Source of the DNA: Acidobacteriota bacterium
Lineage (GTDB): Bacteria; Acidobacteriota; Blastocatellia; RBC074
Assembly (NCBI GenBank): GCA_016789605.1
Contig: JAEUQO010000394.1
Location: 1 to 37,194, forward strand
Direction: 5' to 3'
Length of the DNA: 37,194 nucleotides
The stretch's first letter is position 1, and each line of letters starts with the position of its first letter. The notes under the pieces are model-generated. The model made no database searches. It had not been told where the DNA came from and worked only from the letters and a program-made list of their open reading frames with translations. Both the position numbers and the translations under genes were made by a program. Below, piece by piece: positions 1 through 9,200 of this stretch.

Positions 1-879
1 TTCAACATCTTCGGCGAACGCACCATTGACGTGATCGTAGACGTCAGCGGTTATTTCGCGCCTCCGGGCGCGGGCGGTTTGTACTATCACCCGCTCTCGA
101 AACCAATTCGCTTGACGGACACACGGCCAGCGCAAGGCAACTGCGACAGCGTTAGCACGCCGATTGCCGCAGGCACGAGTTTGACGACGCTTGCGCGCAC
201 GACTTGCGAAGGCTTGACGATTCCCGCCGCCGCCCAAGCCATCGTTGGCAACGCAACGGTGATCAACCAATCCGGCCAGACAGGTTACCTGACGATTTAC
301 CCCGACGGCGTAGCCGCGCCGCTGGCGGCAAACATGGTGTATTTCCCCGGCAATATCTTGTCGAATGCATTCACCGTGGGATTGAGCGCTACAGGTAGGT
401 TCAATATCTTCGGCGAGAAGACGATTGATATGATCGTGGACGTGGCGGGTTATTACAGCACCGAGGCCAACGATGTGAACGGACAAGGATTGCTCTTTAA
501 TCCGTTGTCGCGCCCGTTGCGCATCCTCGACACGCGCGCAGCCCAAGGCAACTGCGATTCGGTGGCAGCGCCGATTGCAGGCGGAACCTCCATCGCGGCT
601 CCGGCGCGGCTCACATGTGAAAGCCTGACGATTCCGGCCACGGCGCAAACCGTGCTCGGCAACGTCACGGTGATCAACCAGACGGCGCAAGCAGGCTTCC
701 TGACTTTGTATCCCGACGGAGTCACGTTACCGCTCGCGGCGAACATGATCTACTTCCCGGGTCAGGTCTTGTCGAACGCGTTTGTGGTCGGCTTGAACGC
801 AGGCACAGGCCAATACCGCATCTTCGCCGAACGCACGCTCGAGGCCATCGTAGACGTCTCCGGCTACTTCGCGCCGTAA
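1..879 (+). CDS. Repeat-built secreted/surface protein, 3' end (5' partial)
   Basis: The reading frame is open from the first base, so the gene begins outside the window and the GTG at 31 is internal. What remains is two tandem units of about 135 residues. Each opens with a DTR..QGNCDSV segment, continues through VTVINQ..GYLTLYPDG and LAANM.YFPGQ.LSNAF.VGL, and closes with an F.IF.E.T...IVDVSGYF strand. Units of this kind recur in large exported beta-rich proteins of Acidobacteriota and Actinobacteria; their function is not established. Each unit has two cysteines (in GNC and TCE), which could form a disulfide outside the cell. The last residues are GYFAP followed by TAA. A surface or secreted structural role is inferred from repeat type only. 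Confidence 0.75.
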   Translation, partial: FNIFGERTIDVIVDVSGYFAPPGAGGLYYHPLSKPIRLTDTRPAQGNCDSVSTPIAAGTSLTTLARTTCEGLTIPAAAQAIVGNATVINQSGQTGYLTIYPDGVAAPLAANMVYFPGNILSNAFTVGLSATGRFNIFGEKTIDMIVDVAGYYSTEANDVNGQGLLFNPLSRPLRILDTRAAQGNCDSVAAPIAGGTSIAAPARLTCESLTIPATAQTVLGNVTVINQTAQAGFLTLYPDGVTLPLAANMIYFPGQVLSNAFVVGLNAGTGQYRIFAERTLEAIVDVSGYFAP

Positions 880-1092
880 GTCGTGTGCAAAACACGTAAA
901 TCTACGTATAGGCGTTGGGAAGAAAGCCAGGTATCTTGCGTATGTCTGATGGCAATGGCTGTCAGATTGGAGAGAGCATCGGGGACGAAGCCGGTTTTAT
1001 GGGGATTCCGATTTCGTCCGTAGGCGAGTGGTTCTGGGGAGTCCTGCTCGCCGCATCAGAGAGTGCGCTTGCGATAGGCCACTCTTGTTATT

Positions 1093-1125
1093 GGGGTGAA
1101 GTCGTTACGTTTAACGACTCACCCC
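1093..1125 (+). terminator. Rho-independent terminator-like hairpin
   Basis: Two 7-bp arms stack (GGGGTGA with TCACCCC, GTCGTTA with TAACGAC) around a 4-base loop, with one bulged A. A T-rich tail (ATCTTATTTT) follows on the plus strand. It sits about 210 nt after the stop of the repeat protein and just beyond the stop of the convergent MATE gene. The T tract favours termination of plus-strand transcription. Confidence 0.6.
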
Positions 1126-1156
1126 ATCTTATTTTGCGCGGCTTCCCTTCTGTTTA

Positions 1157-2560
1157 TCACACCACTTTGGATTTCCACGTTCCACGCCGGAACATCACCA
1201 TCGCCAACACCGCCAAAATGGATTCGCAAATGGTAATGGCCAAAAATGCGCCTTGCGCATTCAAGCCCGTGCCTAATGCCAGGGCGTATGCCAAGGGAAT
1301 CTGCATTGCCCAGAAACAGATCAGATTCAGCAAGGTCGGCGTCCAGGTGTCACCGGCTCCGTTGAAGGCCGCCGCCATCACCATCCCGTAACCGTAAAAG
1401 ACGTAGCCGTAACTCATATAGCGCAACGCATCTACGCCATACGGAATCACGCTGGCGTCGTCGGTAAACAGCCGCACCAGAAATTCAGCAAAGAAAACAA
1501 ACAGGAAGGTGACGCCGCCCAGAAAGACCGCGTTGCTGTGTCCGGCCAGCCAAACAGATTTTTCGGCGCGTTCTGGTTGGCGCGCCCCCAGATTCTGCCC
1601 GACCAGCGTTGCGCCAGCGTTGCTCATTCCCCAGGAAGGCAATAACGCAACAATGATGATGCGAATCGCGATGGTGTATCCGGCCTGCGCGGCGCTGCCG
1701 AATTTGCCGATGATGCTCATCATCATCATCCACGCCGCAGTCGCAACAAACATTTGCAGCATGCCGCCGACGGACATTTGTAACAGTGAGCGCATCACCC
1801 CGAAATCAAAGGATAGGTTGCGCAACTGAACCGGCACGCGGCTATGTCCGCCGAGCAGGCGCGAACATTGATACAGGACTGCGCAGCCGCGACCGATGGT
1901 GGTCGCCACTGCCGAACCGGTCACGCCGAGTTCCGGAAACGGTCCCCACCCGAAGATCAGGCAGGGGTCCAGTATCAAATTGATTATGTTGCCGATCCAC
2001 AGCGAACGCATGGCAATGGCCGCATCGCCTGCGCCGCGAAAGATCGCGTTGATCAGAAAGAGCAACATGATCACCACGTTGCTGCCAAAAATAACGCGGA
2101 TGTAACCGCTGCCGACGGCTGCGACGCTGGCTTCGGCATTCATCCAGCGAAACAAGGGCCCCTGCAAAAAAACACCGATGGACGCAATCGGTAACGAGAT
2201 CAGAAAGCCCAGTGCAATCGCTTGTACGGCAATACGGCCAGCGCCTTCCGCGTCTTTTTCGCCGATGCGCCGCGCAACCATCGCAGTCGTCGCCATGCTC
2301 AGCCCCATCGCGACGGTAAAGACGATGGTGAGCAACGATTCGGTAATGCCGACAGCCGCAGCCTGTTCTTTGCCCAGATGTGCCACCCAGTAAACGTTGA
2401 CGATGCCAAAGAGCGATTCCATCGCCATTTCCAGCACCATGGGAACAGACAGCAAAAAGATGGCGCGGCCAATGCTGCCTTGTGTGAAATCTTGTTCCGA
2501 GCCACGCACGGCTTCGCGCAAAGTGGCCCAAAAGCCTGTCGTTTGAGCTTGTTCGTTCAT
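1157..2560 (-). CDS. MATE-family multidrug/toxin efflux transporter
   Basis: This is an inner-membrane cation-coupled exporter of the MATE family, 467 residues from the chosen start, the usual size of the family. The N-terminal LLSVPMVLEMAMESL segment followed by VNVYWVAHLG is characteristic, and about twelve hydrophobic helices fall in two halves. The frame is open upstream to 2707, but the extra 49 residues are rich in Arg, His and Ser and overlap a terminator-like hairpin, so the ATG at 2560 (MNEQAQ) is preferred. No good Shine-Dalgarno is visible there. The substrate cannot be predicted. It is alone on its strand between two hairpins and is probably monocistronic. Confidence 0.85.
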   Translation of the reverse strand: MNEQAQTTGFWATLREAVRGSEQDFTQGSIGRAIFLLSVPMVLEMAMESLFGIVNVYWVAHLGKEQAAAVGITESLLTIVFTVAMGLSMATTAMVARRIGEKDAEGAGRIAVQAIALGFLISLPIASIGVFLQGPLFRWMNAEASVAAVGSGYIRVIFGSNVVIMLLFLINAIFRGAGDAAIAMRSLWIGNIINLILDPCLIFGWGPFPELGVTGSAVATTIGRGCAVLYQCSRLLGGHSRVPVQLRNLSFDFGVMRSLLQMSVGGMLQMFVATAAWMMMMSIIGKFGSAAQAGYTIAIRIIIVALLPSWGMSNAGATLVGQNLGARQPERAEKSVWLAGHSNAVFLGGVTFLFVFFAEFLVRLFTDDASVIPYGVDALRYMSYGYVFYGYGMVMAAAFNGAGDTWTPTLLNLICFWAMQIPLAYALALGTGLNAQGAFLAITICESILAVLAMVMFRRGTWKSKVV

Positions 2561-2611
2561 ATGATCAGAGGTGTTGGGCGCCGCTGAGGATGCGACGAAA
2601 TGACTGTGGGC

Positions 2612-2656
2612 GTGCAAAAACGAACGCGTTAGCGCTGGCCAGCCAGCGCCGACGCG
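2612..2656 (-). terminator. Terminator-like hairpin between NYN gene and MATE gene
   Basis: Bases 2625-2656 fold on the minus strand into a stem of CGCGT/ACGCG plus GGCGCTGG-type arms around a short loop, with a small internal mismatch. The sequence TTCGTTTTTG follows on the minus strand. It lies about 75 nt past the NYN gene stop and before the preferred MATE start, so it would separate the two transcripts. Confidence 0.5.
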
Positions 2657-2732
2657 CAAGACATTTGCGCGCTTACTGAAAAATGAGAGAGGAAGTGGCG
2701 CAAGCAATCAGCATTGCGCCTTGTTGGAGCTA

Positions 2733-3572
<840 letters not shown>

Positions 3573-3806
3573 GACTGTTCCCACGAGACAGTAAGCAGAA
3601 AGGCAAAAAGCCTGGCGGTAAATGTCATCAACTTCCGCACTGCATTTACACGTTACCGCGAAACTTTTGTGCGACTTCCCAGAAAGTACCTGGCCGAAAG
3701 CTTCGGCGCACAAGCGACCAACTGACCTGCATACTTAGTTGATTGGCCGAGGGCGTTGTTGGGGGAACGAGTGTTCTTTCGGGCACAATCAATCTGATGC
3801 ACGCGC

Positions 3807-4850
3807 TCAGCTATTCGCCAAACGACGCAAACTTTCTTCGTAAGGAGCTCGCGCCACCCCACGTTCGGTGATGATGGCAGAGACATACCGGTTTGGCGTC
3901 ACATCAAACGCCGGATTCGCAATTTTGATTCCTGAAGGGGCAAGCTGCACGTCTTTGACGTGCGTGACTTCGCGCGGAGTGCGCTCTTCGATCGGGATTT
4001 GTGTGCCAGACGTCAGCGTCAAATCCAGTGTCGAAATCGGTGCTGCGACATAAAACGGAATGTTGTTTTCTTTCGCCAGAACGGCGACCGAATAAGTGCC
4101 AATCTTGTTGGCGACATCGCCGTTGGCAGCAATGCGGTCTGCGCCAACGACCACGCAATCAATCTGCCCGGCTTTCATAAAATGCCCGGCCATGTTGTCC
4201 GTAATCAATGTGACAGGAATGCTGTCTTTTTGCAGCTCCCAAGCTGTCAAACGTGCGCCTTGCAAGAACGGGCGTGTTTCATCGGCAAAAACGGCGACGC
4301 GTTTGCCTGCTTCGACCGCCGCACGAATGACGCCCAGCGCAGTGCCATATCCGGCAGTTGCCAGGGCTCCGGCGTTGCAATGCGTCAGCACCGTTGCACC
4401 ATCAGCCAGCAATTCCGCGCCGTGACGTCCCATCGCCTGATTGATTGCAATGTCTTCGTCGTGCATCTGTTTGGCTTCAACAATCAGGCGCGCGCGAATG
4501 TCTGCCAATGACGTTTGTTCGCTTTTCAACCGCGTATAAAGAGAGCGCATGCGTTCGATAGCCCAAAACAGGTTCACCGCTGTGGGGCGCGTCCCGGCCA
4601 GCACGTCACAGATTTTCTGAAAGTCCGCATCGAATGCCGCGGCGTCTTCGCTGGGAATGTCACGTGCGCCCAAAGCGACGCCCATCGCAGCCGCAACACC
4701 GATGGCAGGCGCTCCGCGCACAACCATTTCCTTGATCGCCCAGGCGACCTCTTCGTAGGTTTTGAAAACGGGATAGACTTCTTCTGCTGGCAACAGCCGT
4801 TGATCCACCATCTCCACACCGTCATCGGTCCAAGCCAAAGTTTTGATCAT
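3807..4850 (-). CDS. mtnA: S-methyl-5-thioribose-1-phosphate isomerase
   Basis: MtnA converts 5-methylthioribose-1-phosphate to methylthioribulose-1-phosphate in the cytoplasmic methionine salvage pathway. The 347-residue length is typical. The RGAPAIG motif is at 45-51. The catalytic cysteine is C158, in THCNAGALATAGYGTALG. The catalytic aspartate is D238, in VGADRIAANGDVANKIGTY. These match the Cys/Asp pair known for the Bacillus enzyme. The ETRPFLQGARLTAWEL segment at 191-206 is also typical. No other mtn gene is adjacent. The start is the ATG at 4850, directly before the conserved N-terminal strand. The leader holds competing hairpin arms, annotated separately. Confidence 0.95.
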   Translation of the reverse strand: MIKTLAWTDDGVEMVDQRLLPAEEVYPVFKTYEEVAWAIKEMVVRGAPAIGVAAAMGVALGARDIPSEDAAAFDADFQKICDVLAGTRPTAVNLFWAIERMRSLYTRLKSEQTSLADIRARLIVEAKQMHDEDIAINQAMGRHGAELLADGATVLTHCNAGALATAGYGTALGVIRAAVEAGKRVAVFADETRPFLQGARLTAWELQKDSIPVTLITDNMAGHFMKAGQIDCVVVGADRIAANGDVANKIGTYSVAVLAKENNIPFYVAAPISTLDLTLTSGTQIPIEERTPREVTHVKDVQLAPSGIKIANPAFDVTPNRYVSAIITERGVARAPYEESLRRLANS

Positions 4851-4969
4851 ATGCTTACGTATACCTTGTCCTATAAAAATTTACCGGCAGCCAAACGAAA
4901 ACCTGCCCACCGTATTGCGGGAATGCGTTACGGAATATCGTCTAAATTTGTAAATAGAGTTTGAGCGGC

Positions 4970-5063
4970 GGGAAGTCTACTGCAAATTACAGGTTTCGCC
5001 AACGAAGTTCCCCAGGCCCATAACAGAATCACCGCAGACTTCCCTTGTTGAGAGCGTCTGCGG
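4970..5063 (-). promoter_or_regulatory. Possible attenuator-like alternative hairpins upstream of mtnA
   Basis: Three segments can pair in two exclusive ways on the minus-strand RNA. The segment at 5032-5044 pairs by 8 bp (CCGCAGAC with GTCTGCGG) with 5056-5063, or by 9 bp (GGGAAGTCT with AGACTTCCC) with 4970-4978. It lies between the anti-sigma stop at 5089 and the mtnA start at 4850. The layout resembles a leader switch, but I see no known SAM-riboswitch core. It could simply be the 3' hairpin of the upstream gene. Confidence 0.3.
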
Positions 5064-5088
5064 ATCAACTTAAGCCTGTTTTTGCGCA

Positions 5089-5889
5089 TTAAATTGCAGC
5101 TTTTAGGTAGAACTTACCTGTTGGTTGGGGAGAGCCGCCGCGTGGTTCGAGCGTGACAGCAGTGGCGGCCAGTCCTGCCAAGGCTTCTTTGGGCAACCGC
5201 AAGCGTAAAGTCACACGGCCTGTCGCATCAGGTTGAAACACCTGTGCGCTGATCTTGGCATCTTTGGTCACATACCAGAGTTGGTATGACTTATCGGATG
5301 GCAATGACGGCAAGTCAAACACATACACGACCCATTCTTGCCGGTTGGTATCCCAGAACACTTTAGCACTGGCTTGCGGCGCTTCATCACCAACCATGGC
5401 AATGACTTTGGTCGAAGGCGCGACAAACTTATCCACATTGCCTTCCAGCTCTGTCATACGCGCCAGCAACCCACCGCGCTCTTGTAACAAGCGGTCGCGT
5501 TCACCGGTTAGATTGCGGTTCTGCCAAAGCAAATACCCGCTGGTACACATCAGCGCAATTGTCGCCGCCAGCAACAACCAACGCGACGTTTGGGAAGGCA
5601 TTCGCCGTGCAGCAGTAAACGGCAAAACGTTGGACGGCATTGTGGCGGCACTGACAGGGGCCGCTTCGGCGGCAATTCGGTTCAATAAGTGTTGGCGCAA
5701 ATGCGCGGGCGCGGGCGTTTGCGGTAATGCCTGTGGCAACAACGCTGCCAACTCTGACCACTCTGCCATTTCGCGCTGCTGCTCTGCTGATGCGTCTTGC
5801 CAGAAATCGTCAATGGCGCGCATCGTCTCTGCGTCGAGTGCGCCGATTGAATACAATGGCCCCAGTTCTTTGACCTCATCCCAGGTCAT
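5089..5889 (-). CDS. RskA-type anti-sigma factor
   Basis: This is a single-pass membrane regulator of 266 residues. Residues 8-70 resemble the anti-sigma N-terminal domain (LGPLYSIGALDAETMRAID). A membrane segment is at 103-122, followed by a charged, coiled-coil-prone stretch at 124-152. An RskA C-terminal domain at 160-266 contains KVFWD, WVVYVFDLP and YQLWYV. Such proteins hold an ECF sigma factor at the membrane until the anti-sigma factor is cleaved. The ATG at 5889 is chosen because the domain begins there. An AGGAG lies 14 nt upstream of it and only 2 nt upstream of an in-frame GTG at 5901. No sigma factor gene is adjacent, so the partner must be elsewhere. Confidence 0.8.
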   Translation of the reverse strand: MTWDEVKELGPLYSIGALDAETMRAIDDFWQDASAEQQREMAEWSELAALLPQALPQTPAPAHLRQHLLNRIAAEAAPVSAATMPSNVLPFTAARRMPSQTSRWLLLAATIALMCTSGYLLWQNRNLTGERDRLLQERGGLLARMTELEGNVDKFVAPSTKVIAMVGDEAPQASAKVFWDTNRQEWVVYVFDLPSLPSDKSYQLWYVTKDAKISAQVFQPDATGRVTLRLRLPKEALAGLAATAVTLEPRGGSPQPTGKFYLKAAI

Positions 5890-6018
5890 AGTTAATCTCA
5901 CAACTCCTAATTCAAGATGTCGGTTTGGTTGTCTGAGAACGACCGGTGGGGCCGGCATTCTGATATTCGTGTCTCCGCCGTAGATTACGCGACTTCCCGC
6001 CGTTCAGATTCGACCCCG

Positions 6019-6076
6019 AAAAAAAAGACAGAGCAGCGAAGCGCGTGCAGTTTAATCGCACTTCAGCCGCTCTGTC
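6019..6076 (-). terminator. Strong Rho-independent terminator of the cytochrome gene
   Basis: On the minus strand a long stem begins with GACAGAGC and closes with GCTCTGTC. Inner GC/GAAG/GCG pairing continues with two G-U wobbles and one bulge. It is followed directly by eight T residues (the A tract at 6019-6026 on the plus strand). It lies about 50 nt past the stop codon at 6125. Confidence 0.85.
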
Positions 6077-6124
6077 TATCCGTCAGCGGAATATCAGCTT
6101 AGGAGTTTTTCTCTACCGCCCTGA

Positions 6125-6874
6125 TTAGGGTTTAAAAGTCCGCACGTAGTTGACGATGTACCACCGCTGTTCGTCTGAAAAACGAACGCCGTGGGCAGGC
6201 ATAGGCGAACGCCCTTTGGTAATCTTCCAATACAAGTCGCCGTCAGAATTTGCCTGTACCATTTGGCTGGCCAGATTTGTCGGCGGCTTGGCAGTCATTT
6301 TCGACATCCAGCCGTTGCCCCGCCCTTCTTTGCCGTGACAATCCACGCATTTTTGCATGTAGTAATCGCGGCCCAGGCGAACAGCTTCAGCTTGTCCTTT
6401 GAACGGGTTGGTCAGGCTGGCAGCGTCTGGCGGAGCCTGCCATTGCTGTTTGATCTTGCCATTTTCCATCACAACCGTAGGCGTCGGGCGCGGCGGAAAT
6501 GGGTCTGGCGCAGGCGTCAATGCCGGCTTGGCCGGTCCGACCGTCATCGGAATGTTTCCCATCGTCACCTGTTTCTCGCCTTGTTTGTCATCACCCTTTT
6601 GATTGGGTTGCGCCCCCGGCGTCGTTTGTCCAACCGGGCCAACAGGCGTGGTAGGCATTGCCGCAGGAGAGGCCGCGGAGGCTGGTTGTTCGGCGTTGTT
6701 CGCCGTTTGCACGCTTGCCGCAGGCGAAGGACTGGATGAGGGATTGCCGTCTGAAATTACGCTGGACGATCCGCCTTTGCAGGCAACCAGGCTCAACGCT
6801 GCCAAAATGATCAACACGTTCATACGCCACACACGGCGCAACCGGCTGGCCTGAAAATCTATGTGAGAGTTCAT
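6125..6874 (-). CDS. Lipoprotein c-type cytochrome (monohaem)
   Basis: This is an exported electron carrier of 249 residues. A signal segment (NVLIILAALSLVAC) ends in a lipobox with C32, so the protein should be lipid-anchored. Residues 38-135 are a flexible, Pro/Ala/Ser-rich linker. The C-terminal 90 residues hold one class I cytochrome c domain with haem motif CVDCH at 176-180, the GRGNGW segment, and a likely axial methionine at M225 (SPMPAHG). The frame is open up to 7318, but the ATG at 6874 is preceded by AGGAAG at good spacing. An ATG at 6880 is too close to that site. The long linker suggests the haem domain reaches across the periplasm. Its redox partner is unknown. Confidence 0.85.
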   Translation of the reverse strand: MNSHIDFQASRLRRVWRMNVLIILAALSLVACKGGSSSVISDGNPSSSPSPAASVQTANNAEQPASAASPAAMPTTPVGPVGQTTPGAQPNQKGDDKQGEKQVTMGNIPMTVGPAKPALTPAPDPFPPRPTPTVVMENGKIKQQWQAPPDAASLTNPFKGQAEAVRLGRDYYMQKCVDCHGKEGRGNGWMSKMTAKPPTNLASQMVQANSDGDLYWKITKGRSPMPAHGVRFSDEQRWYIVNYVRTFKP

Positions 6875-7151
6875 ACGCATCTTCCTGAAAGAATGAAATT
6901 CCGTTCCCTGACGTGAGAGGAAAGTCCTTGGCACGTGGAACGGTATGCTAAAGCCACCAAGCTCGTAGTGGCATAAATTGGTTCGGGACACGTCGTTGGG
7001 GTGTGTACCCAGAGCCTGCTGCAAAAGGCGCGCAGTATAGCGCAGCCCTTTGGCAAACTCGAACAACACGCGGAGATTCGTTAGAGGATGTGAGGAGTCG
7101 GGCAATTCACCAGCAGCAAGAAACTCTTGCGACAGCACACGGAGTCTATGA

Positions 7152-8105
7152 TTATCCCCAAGCCATCGTCGCCAGCCCACCCGCCGCAGCGAAATGGATA
7201 AATGGCGCACTGGGATCAACTCTAAAACCAAGCTGTGAGGCATCAAGCGCCACTGCGTGTTTGTCCAGCGCTTCGCTGACGACTTCGCGAAAACGCCGCT
7301 GTTCGGCGGCACCGCCAATGGTCAAGACACGGCTCAACGTCACTGGCGCATTTTCTGGCAACAGGCGATCGCGATAGAAAACCATCAAACGGAAAAATTC
7401 ATTTTCCCGTTCCTCTGGTGTGCAACTCACTTCACGCACCAGAATCGGCTCTTTGCCACGCACAATCACGGCATCAAATCCACCATCGTGCAAACTGACC
7501 ACCACTTGATCTTCATCCAGACCGGCACGAATCAGCCATTGCGCTTCGCCCAGATGTTGCGGCGCCAGCAATCCGACTGTCCAATTCAGCTGTTTGAACA
7601 CGCGCTCGTATTGCACAGCCACTTGTTCATGCACGGCGGAAACCAGCCATTGCGGGCGTCCGTTGAAATCCCGCAGCCGCCCATAATCTAACCGTAGATC
7701 CGAACTTTTTTGGCCCAGACTGCGCTCGACTTTCCATTCCATCATCTGTTTCAGTTCGACGCGAGAGCCGGGCACAGTTTCCAAGGTCACAACCAGGCTA
7801 CGTGCGCTGCCAGCCGGTAACGTTGCGCTCAGATTCCGCATGCGCGTCAAACCCGCTTGTGCCGCCGTACGTGTCAGGTGATCGGCAAAAGCGCCCTCGT
7901 CCGTCACATTCGGCTCGGTAAAACCGGCGCGAATCAGCCCGGCAGGCAAACGCAGAACACCCAAATTGCGTGGTTCGAATTCACCCCCGCTGCGGCGCAA
8001 AGAAACCAATGCGAGGTGATTTTCGCTAATTGCCAACGCGGTGCGCGGCAAATCAGGAGCGGTCAGATAATTCCAAATACCGGAAAAAAGCGGAAATTGT
8101 GCCAT
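7152..8105 (-). CDS. PilM/GspL-like actin-fold assembly protein
   Basis: This is the last gene of the pseudopilin/secretin operon, 317 residues from the ATG at 8105. The protein has the order of a PilM/GspL cytoplasmic domain: an early LALVSLRRSGG strand, LSATLPAGSARSLVVTLE, an ELKQMMEWKVERSL helix where PilM has its conserved E.....W...., QVVVSLHDGGFDAVIV in the second half, and VLTIGGAAEQ near the end. Such proteins form the inner-membrane platform and normally recruit PilN and PilO. No PilN or PilO gene follows; 270 nt of apparently non-coding DNA separates this gene from the cytochrome gene. A TTG-started extension to 8159 is possible but unlikely. Confidence 0.65.
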   Translation of the reverse strand: MAQFPLFSGIWNYLTAPDLPRTALAISENHLALVSLRRSGGEFEPRNLGVLRLPAGLIRAGFTEPNVTDEGAFADHLTRTAAQAGLTRMRNLSATLPAGSARSLVVTLETVPGSRVELKQMMEWKVERSLGQKSSDLRLDYGRLRDFNGRPQWLVSAVHEQVAVQYERVFKQLNWTVGLLAPQHLGEAQWLIRAGLDEDQVVVSLHDGGFDAVIVRGKEPILVREVSCTPEERENEFFRLMVFYRDRLLPENAPVTLSRVLTIGGAAEQRRFREVVSEALDKHAVALDASQLGFRVDPSAPFIHFAAAGGLATMAWG

Positions 8106-8205
8106 GGTGATTGCAGACTTGGTTTTGCGGCTTGCGAGTAAGTGACAAACGACTTGCAAGCGTGCTGAAGGCGGGAAAATCGTGCGGCGCGGCCTTCGGT
8201 GTTGG

Positions 8206-8652
8206 TTAGTATTCTGAAAATGCCTTTCCGTTGGAATCGGTGCCTTCCGCGCTGCTTTTTACGTCGCCGATGCCGCCACTCGAATTGGGATCATTTCCTT
8301 CAAGCGTCGCAGGTACTTCCGTCCAAGGACATTCGGGACAAACCGGGTCTTTGGGAATCTCGCGCAAATATCCGGCTGACACCAGCTCTTGTAAACTGCC
8401 GGGAGCTTTTTCCTTATCCGTCGTGTAATAGTCAATCGCCCGCCGCATCGCCCACAAATCCTGTTGCAAAACGACTTCTTTCGCGCGACGAATATGGGTA
8501 ATGAACCTGGGAATGGCAACTGCCGCCAAAATGGCAATGATCACCATCACGATCAGCAATTCCATGAAGGTGAAACCGCGTTCCGCGCGTCGTGTTTGCC
8601 TGCCTGGGCGACCTGTCACTCGTAAAATTTGCTTGTTACTCATCGCTACCAT
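8206..8652 (-). CDS. Type II secretion pseudopilin, GspG-like (second copy)
   Basis: This is a prepilin-like protein of 148 residues. A short basic leader ends at RRAERG, then comes FTFMELLIVMVIIAILAAVAIP, the class III signal with Glu at +5. A GspG-like region follows (DLWAMRRAIDYYTTDK, YLREIPKDPVC). The tail is Ser/Gly/Asp-rich and lacks the usual GspG end, but has two cysteines in CPECPW. The ATG at 8652 overlaps the previous gene's stop by 7 nt. An in-frame ATG at 8643 falls 2 nt after that stop. Either suggests translational coupling. Confidence 0.85.
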   Translation of the reverse strand: MVAMSNKQILRVTGRPGRQTRRAERGFTFMELLIVMVIIAILAAVAIPRFITHIRRAKEVVLQQDLWAMRRAIDYYTTDKEKAPGSLQELVSAGYLREIPKDPVCPECPWTEVPATLEGNDPNSSGGIGDVKSSAEGTDSNGKAFSEY

Positions 8653-9200
8653 TCAAAATACCGCGTTTTGCCATCGAGCGCTGTGCCTTGGGCCTTGCTG
8701 TAAACGTCGTATACGTTTTGCCCGCCCCAGGAAGTTGCACTAGGTTCGTCCTGTACTGAGCGCAAGCCCCAATCAGTTTTGCCGGTGAAAGGGTCTTTGG
8801 GAATGCGGCGCAGGAACCGCACGGTAACATCACCTTTGTTGGGTGGATGGATGCCTTCGACCAAAATTTCCAGGGTTTGCGGATAGCATTCATCATCCAC
8901 TTTGCGATCAAGCGGGCCGACCATCCCCTGTTCACAGGAAATCTTGTACGAGTCAATCGCCTTCCGCAATTCGCGCAGATTGCGACGCAATTCCATCTCG
9001 CGCTCCCGCTTGATCAGGTTGCGCGCTACCGGAATTGTCCCTGCCGCCAGGATCGAAATGATCGCCAGCGTAATGATCAGTTCCAGCAGCGTAAACCCCG
9101 AATCGGCACGACGAGCACGCTGTGAAAAGAGCCTCCGGCCAGAAAACCGGCCGGTGGCTCTTTGTCGTTCGTCCATTGGCATGCGCCAGTTATTTTTCAT
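8646..9200 (-). CDS. Type II secretion pseudopilin, GspG-like (first copy)
   Basis: The cleavage site is ADSG-FTLLELIITLAIISILAAG with Glu at +5, following a basic leader of about 35 residues. The body has the GspG pattern: a long amphipathic helix (REREMELRRNLRELRKAID), LRRIPKDPFTG..DWGL, and a C-terminal NVYDVYS..GT.LDG..Y segment similar to the calcium-binding loop of GspG. The start is taken at the ATG at 9200, which overlaps the secretin stop (ATGAAAAATAA). ATG codons at 9182 and 9176 are alternatives. With its neighbour it probably forms the pseudopilus shaft. Confidence 0.85.
   Translation of the reverse strand: MKNNWRMPMDERQRATGRFSGRRLFSQRARRADSGFTLLELIITLAIISILAAGTIPVARNLIKREREMELRRNLRELRKAIDSYKISCEQGMVGPLDRKVDDECYPQTLEILVEGIHPPNKGDVTVRFLRRIPKDPFTGKTDWGLRSVQDEPSATSWGGQNVYDVYSKAQGTALDGKTRYFEW

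Noticed and set aside
915..1391. 158-codon plus-strand frame
   Set aside because: Its second half is opposite the MATE gene, its first half contains the terminator hairpin, and it shows no domain pattern.
4851..5088. SAM riboswitch upstream of mtnA
   Set aside because: I could not find the conserved core or the expected kink-turn and pseudoknot pattern; only the alternative hairpins are supportable.
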